DNA from: Thiobacillaceae bacterium
Lineage (GTDB): Bacteria > Pseudomonadota > Gammaproteobacteria > Burkholderiales > Thiobacillaceae
Length of the DNA stretch: 37,876 bases
Direction: 5' to 3'
NCBI GenBank assembly: GCA_025054655.1
Contig: JANWZL010000048.1
Location: forward strand, 1 to 37,876
The position numbers and the translations under genes were made by a program. This document shows positions 10,455-17,971 of this stretch, one piece after another. Below the pieces are notes generated by a model. It searched no databases. It saw only the letters and a program-made list of their open reading frames with translations, and was not told the origin of the DNA. How positions within the stretch are numbered: position 1 is the stretch's first letter; each line of letters begins with the position of its first letter.

Positions 10455-11099
10455 TCAAAACGGGATGTCGTCCTCGACGAAATCGGCAAAGCCGGCCGCG
10501 GGCGCGGCACCGCTCGCGGGGGCAAGCTCGGCGCTGCGTGTCGCGCGCAGTACAGTGGGCCGCAGGCTGGCGATGAGCCGCTCCAGCACCTGCGGCTGGC
10601 GCACGTCGGCGAGCAGTTCGCCGGCGGTGCGCCGGTCGCGTGGGTCGAAGAACTCGACGATGCGCATGGCGACCTGGGTGCGGCCCTCCCATTCGCGCTC
10701 CTCGCGCTGCAGCAGCACCCCCACCGGCTTGTGCATGAGGTCCGCGAACACCTCCACCTGCGCGGGCAGCCATTGACCGCTGGCCGGGTCCCACTCGTCG
10801 ATCACCGCCGGCTTCGACTCGATGGTGGACAGACCCAGGATGACCATGAGGGCAGAGAGCAGGCCGTAGCCGTAATCCAGCCGGCTGCCATCGGCGCGCG
10901 CGACCCACAGGGTGAGATAACGGGCGATGCGCCCGTCGTCGGCCTCGAAGGTGAACTCGATGCCGCGTGCGCCGGTGCGGGCGATGCGCTCGCGCGCCAG
11001 GGTGAAGCGGCCGGTGTAGGCGCCGGAGGTCTCGATGCGGCCGCCTATCCGGCCCTCGGCCTGGACGGCGAGCTGGTCGTCACGCTGGTAGGTGGTCAT
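10455..11099 (-). CDS. SSB-like, phage-type protein with acidic DDIPF C-terminus
   Basis: A 214-aa protein resembling phage and plasmid proteins of the pattern GxYTGxFTxAE...GIEFTFEADDG...YLTLWV...FGY-type core...KPVGVLLQ...FFD, which are often annotated as hypothetical or as single-stranded-DNA-binding. The C-terminus FVEDDIPF matches the acidic SSB tail that recruits replication and repair proteins. An Ala/Pro-rich linker before it (ASGAAPAAG) is also SSB-like. The resemblance is from motif memory, not a search. It overlaps the upstream 81-aa ORF by 20 bp and precedes the HEPN gene by 22 bp. In context a DNA-replication-related protein co-expressed with ribonucleotide reductase makes sense, but it may be a transferred phage gene. 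Confidence 0.65.
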   Translation of the reverse strand: MTTYQRDDQLAVQAEGRIGGRIETSGAYTGRFTLARERIARTGARGIEFTFEADDGRIARYLTLWVARADGSRLDYGYGLLSALMVILGLSTIESKPAVIDEWDPASGQWLPAQVEVFADLMHKPVGVLLQREEREWEGRTQVAMRIVEFFDPRDRRTAGELLADVRQPQVLERLIASLRPTVLRATRSAELAPASGAAPAAGFADFVEDDIPF

Positions 11100-11325
11100 C
11101 TAGGTCCTCCGGTTGTCGATGCGGTCTGTCTTGGACGGCTTGCGGCTTGCGCGCGTCCATATCCTCGTCGTCTAGGTCTGGCACGGGCTCTGGCAACGGA
11201 TCCGCCGGCGCCACGAGATCGAGGGCCCAAGGGCCCCACTCCGACTCAGGAAGGAAGAGGTCTGCGGCCGTACGCTGCAGCGGCTGCTCGGGCGTCGGCC
11301 CGCAGTGCTGGGGCTGTGAGCGCAT
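11080..11325 (-). CDS. Small ORF between nrdA and the SSB-like gene (81 aa)
   Basis: I do not recognise this product. It is an 81-aa, Pro- and Asp-rich, probably disordered chain with LFLPESEWGPWALDLV near the middle and an acidic stretch LDDEDMDARK. The ATG at 11325 is 5 bp after the nrdA stop, and its end overlaps the SSB-like start by 20 bp, so it fits an operon gene read by translational coupling. The ribosome binding site is weak. It is short and of biased composition, so it could be an untranslated spacer. Confidence 0.45.
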   Translation of the reverse strand: MRSQPQHCGPTPEQPLQRTAADLFLPESEWGPWALDLVAPADPLPEPVPDLDDEDMDARKPQAVQDRPHRQPEDLDDHLPA

Positions 11326-11330
11326 GACGC

Positions 11331-14219
11331 TCACTGGCACGCCTCGCATTCCTCGTAGCCCGCATCGCCCGGCCGCAGGCTGCAGAACTTGCCGGCCGCC
11401 TCGGGGGCGTGCAGGGGCTGGCGCAGGGGGGAGGCGGCGAGCCCCCCGCCGGCGGGCTGCGGCACGGTGCTGGGCACGGCGTTCAACTCGCCGCCGCGGC
11501 CGGTGGATTTCTCCGCATGTGTGGCGGCGAGTGCGCGCAGGTAGTAGGTGGTCTTCAGCCCCCGCACCCAGGCGAGCTTGTAGGTCTCGTCCAGCTTCTT
11601 GCCGCTGGCGCCGTGGAAGTAGAGGTTGAGGCTTTGCGCCTGGTCGATCCATTTCTGCCGGCGGGCGGCGGCCTCGATGAGCCAGGCGGGGTCGATCTCG
11701 AAGGCGGTGGCGTAGAGGGTGCGTAGCTCCTGAGGGATGCGGTCGATGCGGGCGAGCGAGCCGTCGAAGTACTTGAGGTCCGCCACCATCACTTCGTCCC
11801 ACAGGTTGAGCTGCTTGAGGTCACGCACCAGGTATTGGTTGACTACGGTGAACTCGCCCGAGAGGTTGGATTTGACGTAGAGATTCTGGTAGGTAGGCTC
11901 GATCGAGGCCGACACGCCGACGATGTTGGCGATGGTGGCGGTGGGGGCGATGGCGAGGCAGTTGGAGTTGCGCATGCCCACGGTCATGATGCGTTGCCGC
12001 AGCGCCGCCCAGTCGAGCCGTTCGGTCAGATCCACCTCCACGTAGCCGCCGCGCTCCTCTGCGAGCAGGCGCAGGCTGTCCTGCGGCAGGATGCCGCGGC
12101 TCCACAGCGAGCCCTGGAAGGTGGAATAGCGGCCGCGCTCCTCCGCCAGCTCCGTGCTCGCCCAGTAGGCATAGTAGGCCACCGCCTCCATGGAGCGATC
12201 GGCAAACTCCACCGCCTCGGGGCTCGCATAGGGGATGCGCAGGACGTGCAGGCAGTCCTGGAAGCCCATGATACCCAGGCCCACCGGCCGGTGGCGCAGG
12301 TTGGAATTGCGCGCCTTGCCCACCGCGTAGTAGTTGAGGTCGATCACGTTGTCCAGCATGCGCATGGCGGTGCGGATGGTACGGGCGAGCTTGTCCAGGT
12401 CCAGACCGCCGTCCTTCAAGTGGTTGACCAGGTTGATAGAACCCAGGTTGCACACGGCGATCTCCTGGTCGTTCGTGTGCAGGGTGATCTCGGTGCACAG
12501 GTTGGAGGAATGCACCACACCCACGTGCTGGTTGGTGTAGCGGATGTTGCAGGCGTCTTTGAAGGTGATCCAGGGGTGGCCGGTCTCGAACAGCATGGAC
12601 AGCATCTTGCGCCACAGGGCCACGGCAGAGACCTTTTTGTACAGCTTGATCTCACCGCGCGCGGCCTGCTCCTCGTAGCGCAGGTAGGCCTCCTCGAAGG
12701 CGCGGCCCACCTTGTCGTGCAGGTCCGGCACGTCCGAGGGCGAAAACAGCGTCCATTCGCCGTTTTCCATCACCCGTTTCATGAACAGGTCCGGCACCCA
12801 GTTGGCGGTGTTCATGTCGTGCGTGCGGCGGCGGTCGTCGCCGGTGTTTTTGCGCAGCTCGAGGAATTCCTCGATGTCCAGGTGCCAGGTCTCCAGATAG
12901 GCACACACCGCCCCCTTGCGTTTGCCGCCCTGATTGACCGCCACCGCGGTGTCGTTGGCCACCTTGAGGAAAGGCACCACGCCCTGGCTCTTGCCGTTGG
13001 TGCCCTTGATGTGTGAGCCCAGCGCCCGCACCCGCGTCCAGTCGTTGCCCAGCCCCCCGGCGAACTTCTGCAGCAGGGCGTTTTCCTTGATGCCCTGGTA
13101 GATGCCGTCGAGGTCGTCGGGGATGGTGGTGAGATAGCAGGAGGACAGCTGCGGGTGGCGCGTGCCGGAGTTGAACAGGGTGGGGGTGCTGGCCATGTAG
13201 TCGAAGCTGGACAGCACCTCATAGAACTCGATGGCGCGCGCCTCGCGGTCGATCTCGTTCAACGCCAGCCCCATCGCCACGCGCATGAAGAAGGCCTGTG
13301 GCAGCTCGATGCGCCGTTCGTTGACGTGCAGGAAATAGCGGTCGTACAGGGTCTGCAGCCCCAGGTACTGGAACTTGAGGTCGCGCTCGGGCTTGAGGGC
13401 CGCGGCCAGCCGTTCGAGGTCGAACTGGCCGAGACGCTCGTCGAGCAGTTCCGCCGCGATGCCCTGGCGGATGAACTGCGGGAAGTACTCGGCATAACGC
13501 GCGGCCATGTCGGCCTGGGAGACCTCCTCGCCCAGCACCTCGCGGCGGATGGTATGCAGCAGCAGCCGGGCGGTGACCTGGCTGTATTCGGGATCCTTCT
13601 CGATCAGGGCGCGCGCGGCGAGGATCAGGGACTTGTGCACCTCCTCCAGGGGCACGCCGTCGTAGAGATCACGCAGGCTCACCTGCAGGATGGCCTGCGG
13701 GTCGGTGTGCGGCAGACCCTCACAGGCCGCCTCGACCAGGCGCCTGAGCGCCGGCAGGTCGAGCGGGCGGCGCTCGCCCGCGACGGTGCAGGTCAGGGTC
13801 TGCTCCTGCACCTGCTGCTGCTTGAGCCGTGCCCGCTCCTCGGCGCGTTTCTCGCGATAGAGCACATAGGCGCGCGCCACCTCGTGCTCGCCCGAGCGCA
13901 TCAGCGCCAGCTCGACCTGGTCCTGGATGTCCTCGATGTGGAAGGTGCCGCCCTCGGGCTGCCGGCGCATGAGGGCGGCCACCACGTTCTGCGTGAGCTG
14001 CTCCACCAGCTCGCGGATGCGGGCACTGGCCGCGGCCTGGCTGCCGTTGACGGCGATGAAGGCCTTGGTCATGGCCACGGCGATCTTCGCAGGTTCGAAG
14101 CCCACCACCGCGCCATTCCTGCGGATGACGCGGTAGTTGGCGTAGGGCGAGGCAGGTGCGGGCGCGGCGACGGACAAGGCGGTGTCGGCCAGCGGCGGGT
14201 AATCGGTGGCGAGCTGCAT
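11331..14219 (-). CDS. nrdA: Class I ribonucleotide reductase, alpha (catalytic) subunit
   Basis: The 962-aa catalytic subunit reduces ribonucleoside diphosphates to deoxyribonucleotides together with NrdB. An N-terminal ATP-cone starts near YRVIRRNGAVVGFEPAKIA (residues about 28-120), with a second cone-like segment near 150-235, as in the long Pseudomonas-type NrdA. The catalytic core includes HSSNLCTEI and ASIEPTYQN, and the C-terminus ends with the redox-active pair in EECEACQ. The ATG at 14219 has a strong AGGAGG ribosome binding site. It is the first gene of an unusual operon that continues with the 81-aa ORF, SSB-like gene, HEPN, MNT and nrdB. Two NrdR boxes overlap its promoter, so repression by NrdR-ATP/dATP is expected. 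Confidence 0.97.
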   Translation of the reverse strand: MQLATDYPPLADTALSVAAPAPASPYANYRVIRRNGAVVGFEPAKIAVAMTKAFIAVNGSQAAASARIRELVEQLTQNVVAALMRRQPEGGTFHIEDIQDQVELALMRSGEHEVARAYVLYREKRAEERARLKQQQVQEQTLTCTVAGERRPLDLPALRRLVEAACEGLPHTDPQAILQVSLRDLYDGVPLEEVHKSLILAARALIEKDPEYSQVTARLLLHTIRREVLGEEVSQADMAARYAEYFPQFIRQGIAAELLDERLGQFDLERLAAALKPERDLKFQYLGLQTLYDRYFLHVNERRIELPQAFFMRVAMGLALNEIDREARAIEFYEVLSSFDYMASTPTLFNSGTRHPQLSSCYLTTIPDDLDGIYQGIKENALLQKFAGGLGNDWTRVRALGSHIKGTNGKSQGVVPFLKVANDTAVAVNQGGKRKGAVCAYLETWHLDIEEFLELRKNTGDDRRRTHDMNTANWVPDLFMKRVMENGEWTLFSPSDVPDLHDKVGRAFEEAYLRYEEQAARGEIKLYKKVSAVALWRKMLSMLFETGHPWITFKDACNIRYTNQHVGVVHSSNLCTEITLHTNDQEIAVCNLGSINLVNHLKDGGLDLDKLARTIRTAMRMLDNVIDLNYYAVGKARNSNLRHRPVGLGIMGFQDCLHVLRIPYASPEAVEFADRSMEAVAYYAYWASTELAEERGRYSTFQGSLWSRGILPQDSLRLLAEERGGYVEVDLTERLDWAALRQRIMTVGMRNSNCLAIAPTATIANIVGVSASIEPTYQNLYVKSNLSGEFTVVNQYLVRDLKQLNLWDEVMVADLKYFDGSLARIDRIPQELRTLYATAFEIDPAWLIEAAARRQKWIDQAQSLNLYFHGASGKKLDETYKLAWVRGLKTTYYLRALAATHAEKSTGRGGELNAVPSTVPQPAGGGLAASPLRQPLHAPEAAGKFCSLRPGDAGYEECEACQ

Positions 14220-14261
14220 CGGATGGACCTCCTGTGGATGTGCGGACGTGGTGTGCTCTCT

Positions 14262-14308
14262 TAACTAAATCTAGTGCTGTACACCTTGTTTGCACCTAAT
14301 TCTAGTGC
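14262..14308 (-). promoter_or_regulatory. Tandem NrdR boxes upstream of nrdA
   Basis: Two 16-bp sites read on the minus strand as GCACTAGAATTAGGTG (14293-14308) and GCACTAGATTTAGTTA (14262-14277), separated by 15 bp, giving 31-bp spacing or about three helical turns. This is the arrangement of NrdR boxes (consensus near ACACTATATATAGTGT). The upstream box covers the -10 element of the nrdA promoter and the second lies just downstream of it, which suits repression. The second box is degenerate in its 3' half. NrdR itself is not in the window. Confidence 0.8.
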
Positions 14309-14326
14309 CCGAGGCCTCGTTGTCAA
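14299..14326 (-). promoter_or_regulatory. Sigma70-type promoter of nrdA
   Basis: On the minus strand a perfect TTGACA (14321-14326) is followed after 16 bp by TAGAAT (14299-14304). It lies about 80 bp upstream of the nrdA ATG and overlaps the first NrdR box. Both hexamers and the spacing are good. Confidence 0.7.
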
Positions 14327-14447
14327 CCACCCTTTCTCGCCCCTGTAAAAGGTAAGCGGATCAGACGGTTGGCGTGGAGAAAGCAGTCATCCACATCCGA
14401 TTTCCCGTATCATCACAGCCGGCCCCGATCCCTGACCCCTGAACACC

Positions 14448-15302
14448 ATGCGCAACACCGCCGTGCTGCTCGTCTCCTGCCCCGACCGCAAGGGGCTGGT
14501 GGCGGCCATCGCCAACTTCCTCTACCAGCACGATGCCAACATCCTGCACGCCGACCAGCACCAAGACGCCGAGGCGGGCCTGTTCCTGATGCGGGTGGAG
14601 TGGGACCTGGCCGGCTTCGACTTGGGGCTGCACCGCTTCGGCGAGGCCTTCGCGCCCGTGGCTGCGCAGTACGAGCTGCGCTGGGAGCTCAAGCTCTCCA
14701 GCGTGAAGCCGCGCATGGCCATCTTCGTGTCCCGGCAGGACCATTGCCTGGCCGACCTGCTCTACCGCTGGCAGGCCGGCGAGCTCTACTGCGAGGTCCC
14801 CCTGGTCATCAGCAACCACCCCGACACCCATTGGCTGGCCGAGGCCTACCAGGTCCCTTTCCACCACCTGCCGGTCACCCGCGAGACCAAGGCCGAGGTG
14901 GAGGCGGCGCAACTGGCGTTGCTGGAGGCGCACCGGGTGGACTTCGTGGTGCTGGCCCGCTACATGCAGGTGCTCTCACCCGCATTCGTGGCCCGCTACC
15001 CCAACCGCATCATCAACATCCACCATTCCTTCCTACCCGCCTTCGACGGTGCGCGGCCCTACGAGCGCGCCTACGCGCGCGGGGTGAAGCTCATCGGCGC
15101 CACTAGCCATTACGTGACCGAGGTGCTGGACGACGGTCCCATCATCGAGCAGGACGTCACCCGCATCTCGCACCGCGACGACCTGGCCGACCTCAAACAG
15201 AAGGGGGCGGACCTGGAGAAGGTGGTGCTCTCCCGCGCGGTGCGCTGGCACATCGACAACCGCGTGCTGGTCTATGGTAATAAGACGGTGGTGTTCGATT
15301 GA
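14448..15302 (+). CDS. purU: Formyltetrahydrofolate deformylase
   Basis: PurU hydrolyses 10-formyltetrahydrofolate to formate and tetrahydrofolate, balancing one-carbon pools and supplying formate for PurT. The 284-aa protein begins with an ACT domain (VLLVSCPDRKGLVAAIANFL, residues about 5-85) followed by a formyltransferase-like domain with INIHHSFLPAF near residues 187-197 and DDGPIIEQDV near 227-236, as in PurU. The length matches the family. The divergent nrdA promoter region lies upstream. Copy 2 of the MITE-like element begins directly after its stop codon, so the element may shape the 3' end of the transcript. Confidence 0.95.
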   Translation: MRNTAVLLVSCPDRKGLVAAIANFLYQHDANILHADQHQDAEAGLFLMRVEWDLAGFDLGLHRFGEAFAPVAAQYELRWELKLSSVKPRMAIFVSRQDHCLADLLYRWQAGELYCEVPLVISNHPDTHWLAEAYQVPFHHLPVTRETKAEVEAAQLALLEAHRVDFVVLARYMQVLSPAFVARYPNRIINIHHSFLPAFDGARPYERAYARGVKLIGATSHYVTEVLDDGPIIEQDVTRISHRDDLADLKQKGADLEKVVLSRAVRWHIDNRVLVYGNKTVVFD

Positions 15303-15449
15303 GGAAAGGCTGCATCGATCTGCTGCGCGGCTGTATGGCTGTGTGGCGCGCTGCTCAGCTGTCTCGCCCATCCGTATGATGGGTGTCGCAGCTGGCGCTG
15401 CGGGCGCCTTGTCCTTGACCCGCTTGCGACGATTCATTCGGCTTTTTCC
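15303..15449. repeat. MITE-like palindromic element, copy 2
   Basis: A 147-bp element in the same orientation as copy 1, sharing CTGCTGCGCGGCT, GCTGCGGGCGCCTTG and TTGCGACGATT. Its ends GGAAAGGCTGCATCGAT and GATTCATTCGGCTTTTTCC are imperfect inverted repeats that differ from those of copy 1. It starts at the base after the purU stop and ends 64 bp before the DUF4160 gene. No coding potential of its own is evident, and I see nothing else in 15450-15513. Confidence 0.75.
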
Positions 15450-15513
15450 TGGAGTGTTCGTGCGCATGGGATACGACCTGACCCACGGACGGCCGCCTGG
15501 GTGATCGGACGGG

Positions 15514-15753
15514 ATGGCGCCGACCGTTGTGCGTGCGGGCCCCTTTCGGTTGTTCTTTTTCTCGCGCGAGGAGCCCAGGATGCATGTCCATGTCACTCAT
15601 CCCAACGGGGAGGCCAAGTTCTGGCTCGAACCGAGGGTCGCACTCGCGACGTACACCGGGTTGTCGCCCAGGGAACTCGCGGCAGCGGAGTCCGTCGTGC
15701 GCGATCATGTTGAGGAGATCATCGATGCCTGGCACCGTCACTTCGGCCGTTGA
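15514..15753 (+). CDS. DUF4160 domain protein
   Basis: A 79-aa protein matching the DUF4160 pattern: an N-terminal RLFFFSREE segment, then MHVHVTHPNGEAKFWLEP and LSPRELAAAESVVRDHVEEIIDAWHRHFG. Its function is not established. DUF4160 genes are commonly paired with DUF2442 genes, and the pair has been proposed to be a toxin-antitoxin-like module; the downstream gene here is DUF2442 and overlaps it by 29 bp. The start at 15514 gives the family N-terminus, but its ribosome binding site is weak. Confidence 0.8.
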   Translation: MAPTVVRAGPFRLFFFSREEPRMHVHVTHPNGEAKFWLEPRVALATYTGLSPRELAAAESVVRDHVEEIIDAWHRHFGR

Positions 15754-16069
15754 GGTCACACACGTCGGCAGACATGGATTCTGGCTCCTGCTTGGCGAAG
15801 AGGAGCTGTTGGTGCCCTTTGCGGCATTTCCCTGGTTTAGACAGGCCACCATCGATCAGCTATGCGAAGTCGAGCGTCCCAGCCCGGATCATCTATACTG
15901 GCCGCAGCTCGACATCGATCTGTCCATCGACTCCATACGCCATCCCGAGCGCTACCCCTTGGTGTCCAGGTTGACGCCCACGGGTGTGAAAGCGTCACCC
16001 ACGGCAATGCCCGATGCCGATCTTGGCGCAAACGGGGTGGATCACCCACTCTCGTCATCCAGCCGCTGA
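15725..16069 (+). CDS. DUF2442 domain protein
   Basis: A 114-aa protein whose first about 80 residues match DUF2442: VTHVGRHGFWLLLGEEELLVPFAAFPWF, then HLYWPQLDIDLSIDSIRHPERYPLV, the usual end of the family. About 30 further residues are atypical and may be a read-through tail gained by loss of the original stop. It overlaps the DUF4160 gene by 29 bp in another frame, the usual tight arrangement of this pair. Function unknown. The nitroreductase gene starts 12 bp downstream and may be co-transcribed. Confidence 0.8.
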   Translation: MPGTVTSAVEVTHVGRHGFWLLLGEEELLVPFAAFPWFRQATIDQLCEVERPSPDHLYWPQLDIDLSIDSIRHPERYPLVSRLTPTGVKASPTAMPDADLGANGVDHPLSSSSR

Positions 16070-16081
16070 TCTGTCGGAGCC

Positions 16082-16756
16082 ATGAGCGACCGCCATCTCG
16101 ACCCTGCAACCCTGATCAAGGCCTTCCATTTCCGCCACGCCTGCAAACAGTTCGACCCCGAGCGGGTGATCCCCGCCGAGGACTTCGCCGCCATCCTGGA
16201 GGCCGGGCGGCTGTCGCCCAGCTCGTTCGGCTTCGAACCCTGGCGCTTCCTGGTCATCCAGGACCGGGCGCTGCGCGAGGCACTGGCCGAGGTCTCTTGG
16301 GGGGCGCGCACCCAGTTCCCCAGCGCGAGCCACGTGGTGGCCATCCTCGCGCGCAAGGACCTGCGCTGGGACAGCGCCTACCTGGGCGAGCACATGCGCG
16401 AGGTCAAGGGCCTCGACGAGGCGGCGATCGGCGCCCGGCGTGAACGCATACGCGCCTTCCAGCAGCACGACTTCCGCCTGTTCGACTGCCCCGAGGGTCT
16501 GTTCGACTGGGCCTGCCGGCAGACCTATATCGCGCTGGCCAACATGATGACGGCGGCGGCGCTGTTGGGCATCGATTCCTGCCCCTGCGAGGGGTTCAAC
16601 CGGCGCGACGCGGAAGGGGTGCTCGCTGCACGCGACCTGCTGGATCGGCGCGTGTGGGGGCTGGCGGTGATGGTCTCTTTCGGCTACCGGCTCGCCCCCG
16701 CCCCGGCCAAGACACGCTGGCCGTCCGAGCGGGTGATCCACTGGATCGATGCGTAG
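16082..16756 (+). CDS. Nitroreductase-family NAD(P)H oxidoreductase (NfsB-like)
   Basis: A 224-aa FMN-dependent oxidoreductase of the NfsB/YdgI group. RHACKQFDP near the N-terminus, LSPSSFGFEPWRFLVI (residues about 45-60, FMN-binding), SASHVVAILARKD and the TYIALANMMTAAALLGIDSCPCEGF helix and loop match the family, and the length is typical. It transfers hydride from NAD(P)H to quinones, nitro compounds or flavins; the physiological substrate is unknown. It begins 12 bp after DUF2442 with GGAG before the ATG and ends 9 bp before the fatty-acid methyltransferase gene. The second spacing suggests an operon in which it could supply reducing equivalents to the lipid-modifying pair. Confidence 0.9.
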   Translation: MSDRHLDPATLIKAFHFRHACKQFDPERVIPAEDFAAILEAGRLSPSSFGFEPWRFLVIQDRALREALAEVSWGARTQFPSASHVVAILARKDLRWDSAYLGEHMREVKGLDEAAIGARRERIRAFQQHDFRLFDCPEGLFDWACRQTYIALANMMTAAALLGIDSCPCEGFNRRDAEGVLAARDLLDRRVWGLAVMVSFGYRLAPAPAKTRWPSERVIHWIDA

Positions 16757-16765
16757 GGGGCGGGC

Positions 16766-17971
16766 ATGGCCGGGGTGCGCAAGCTGCTCGCCGAGGCCGC
16801 CGAGCGCACCGACATCCCGTTCCGGGTGGTCTTCCCGGACGGGTCCGAATTCCGCCACGGGCGCGATGCGCCGGCCTTCAGCCTGATCCTGCGCAACCGC
16901 CGCGCCAGCCGGCGGGCGCTGCTGTACGGCCACACGGGGCTGATCGAGGCCTATTTCGCCGGCGACCTTACGGTGGAGGGCGACTTCGCCCTCGTCTTCC
17001 GCGCCGGCATGGACATGGACCTGGGCAAGCCGCCGTCGGGCCTGACCAAGCTGCGCAACGACTGGCACGAGTGGCGCCACAGCAACCGCTCGCGCGCCCA
17101 GGCCAAGGCCAACGCCCGCTTCCATTATGGGCTGGGCACCGAGTTCTACCGCCTGTGGCTGGACCGCGACTGGATGATGTACACCTGCGCCTACTGGAAG
17201 GAGGGCACGCACACGCTGGAGCAGGCGCAGTTGAACAAGATCGACCACGTGGCCCGCAAGCTCCGCCTCGCCGCGGGCGAGCGCTTCGTGGACATCGGCT
17301 GCGGTTTCGGCGGTTTCATGTTCCGTGCCGCAAGCGCTTATGGGGCGCAGGGGGTGGGGGTGAACACCACCACCGAGCAGGTGGTGTGGCTGCGCGAAGA
17401 GATCGCGCGGCGTGGGCTGGCCGACCGGTTGCAGGTCATCGAGGCCGATTTCCGCGACATCCCCGGCCAGTACGACAAGGTGGTGTCCATCGGCGTGCTG
17501 GAGCACGCCGGCCGCGACCAGCTCGCCGAGGTGGTGGCGGCGCACGCGCGCGCGCTCAAGCCGGGCGGCCTGGGCATGCTGCATTTCATCGGCCACGTGG
17601 GGGTGTTCGACACCGAGTATTACATCCGCGAATACATCTTTCCCGGCGGCTGGATCCCGAGTCTCGCCGAGACCTTGCAGGCGATGGAGGCGGCCGGGCT
17701 GGAGATCCTGGACGTGGAGAACCTGCGCCGGCACTACGCCCTCACCCTGGACGAGTGGGCGCGCCGCTTCGAGGCCAACTGGCCGCAGATCCAGGCGCTC
17801 GACCGCCGGCGTTTCGATGACCGCTTCTACCGCCAGTGGCGCACCTACCTGTGGTCCTGCGCGGAGATGTTCCGCTCCAGAAACAGCCGCACACACCTGT
17901 TCCAGGTGCTCTTCAGCCGCGGCAACGTGGGCTACGACCACCCCATGAGCCGCAGCTATATGTACGCATGA
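16766..17971 (+). CDS. Cfa/TmsB-like SAM-dependent fatty acid methyltransferase
   Basis: A 401-aa member of the cyclopropane fatty acid synthase superfamily, which methylates double bonds of phospholipid acyl chains with S-adenosylmethionine. Visible Cfa motifs are MMYTCAYW, the SAM-binding VDIGCGFGGFMF, GVLEHAG, LHFIGH, YIFPGGWIPS and the C-terminal RTYLWSCAEMFRSR. Because it is followed with an ATGA overlap by an FAD-binding oxidoreductase, it most resembles TmsB/BfaB, which makes 10-methylene fatty acids, rather than a plain Cfa. That assignment is by context. It is soluble or membrane-peripheral. Confidence 0.85.
   Translation: MAGVRKLLAEAAERTDIPFRVVFPDGSEFRHGRDAPAFSLILRNRRASRRALLYGHTGLIEAYFAGDLTVEGDFALVFRAGMDMDLGKPPSGLTKLRNDWHEWRHSNRSRAQAKANARFHYGLGTEFYRLWLDRDWMMYTCAYWKEGTHTLEQAQLNKIDHVARKLRLAAGERFVDIGCGFGGFMFRAASAYGAQGVGVNTTTEQVVWLREEIARRGLADRLQVIEADFRDIPGQYDKVVSIGVLEHAGRDQLAEVVAAHARALKPGGLGMLHFIGHVGVFDTEYYIREYIFPGGWIPSLAETLQAMEAAGLEILDVENLRRHYALTLDEWARRFEANWPQIQALDRRRFDDRFYRQWRTYLWSCAEMFRSRNSRTHLFQVLFSRGNVGYDHPMSRSYMYA

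Noticed and set aside
13155-14264. Long plus-strand frame opposite nrdA (and a similar one at 11835-13016)
   Set aside because: Antisense shadows of the nrdA coding sequence; no independent support.
15274-15504. 76-aa ORF within MITE copy 2
   Set aside because: Lies in the repeat element and has no ribosome binding site or family resemblance.
16055-17941. 628-aa minus-strand frame opposite the nitroreductase and methyltransferase
   Set aside because: Antisense shadow with His/Gln/Arg-rich composition.
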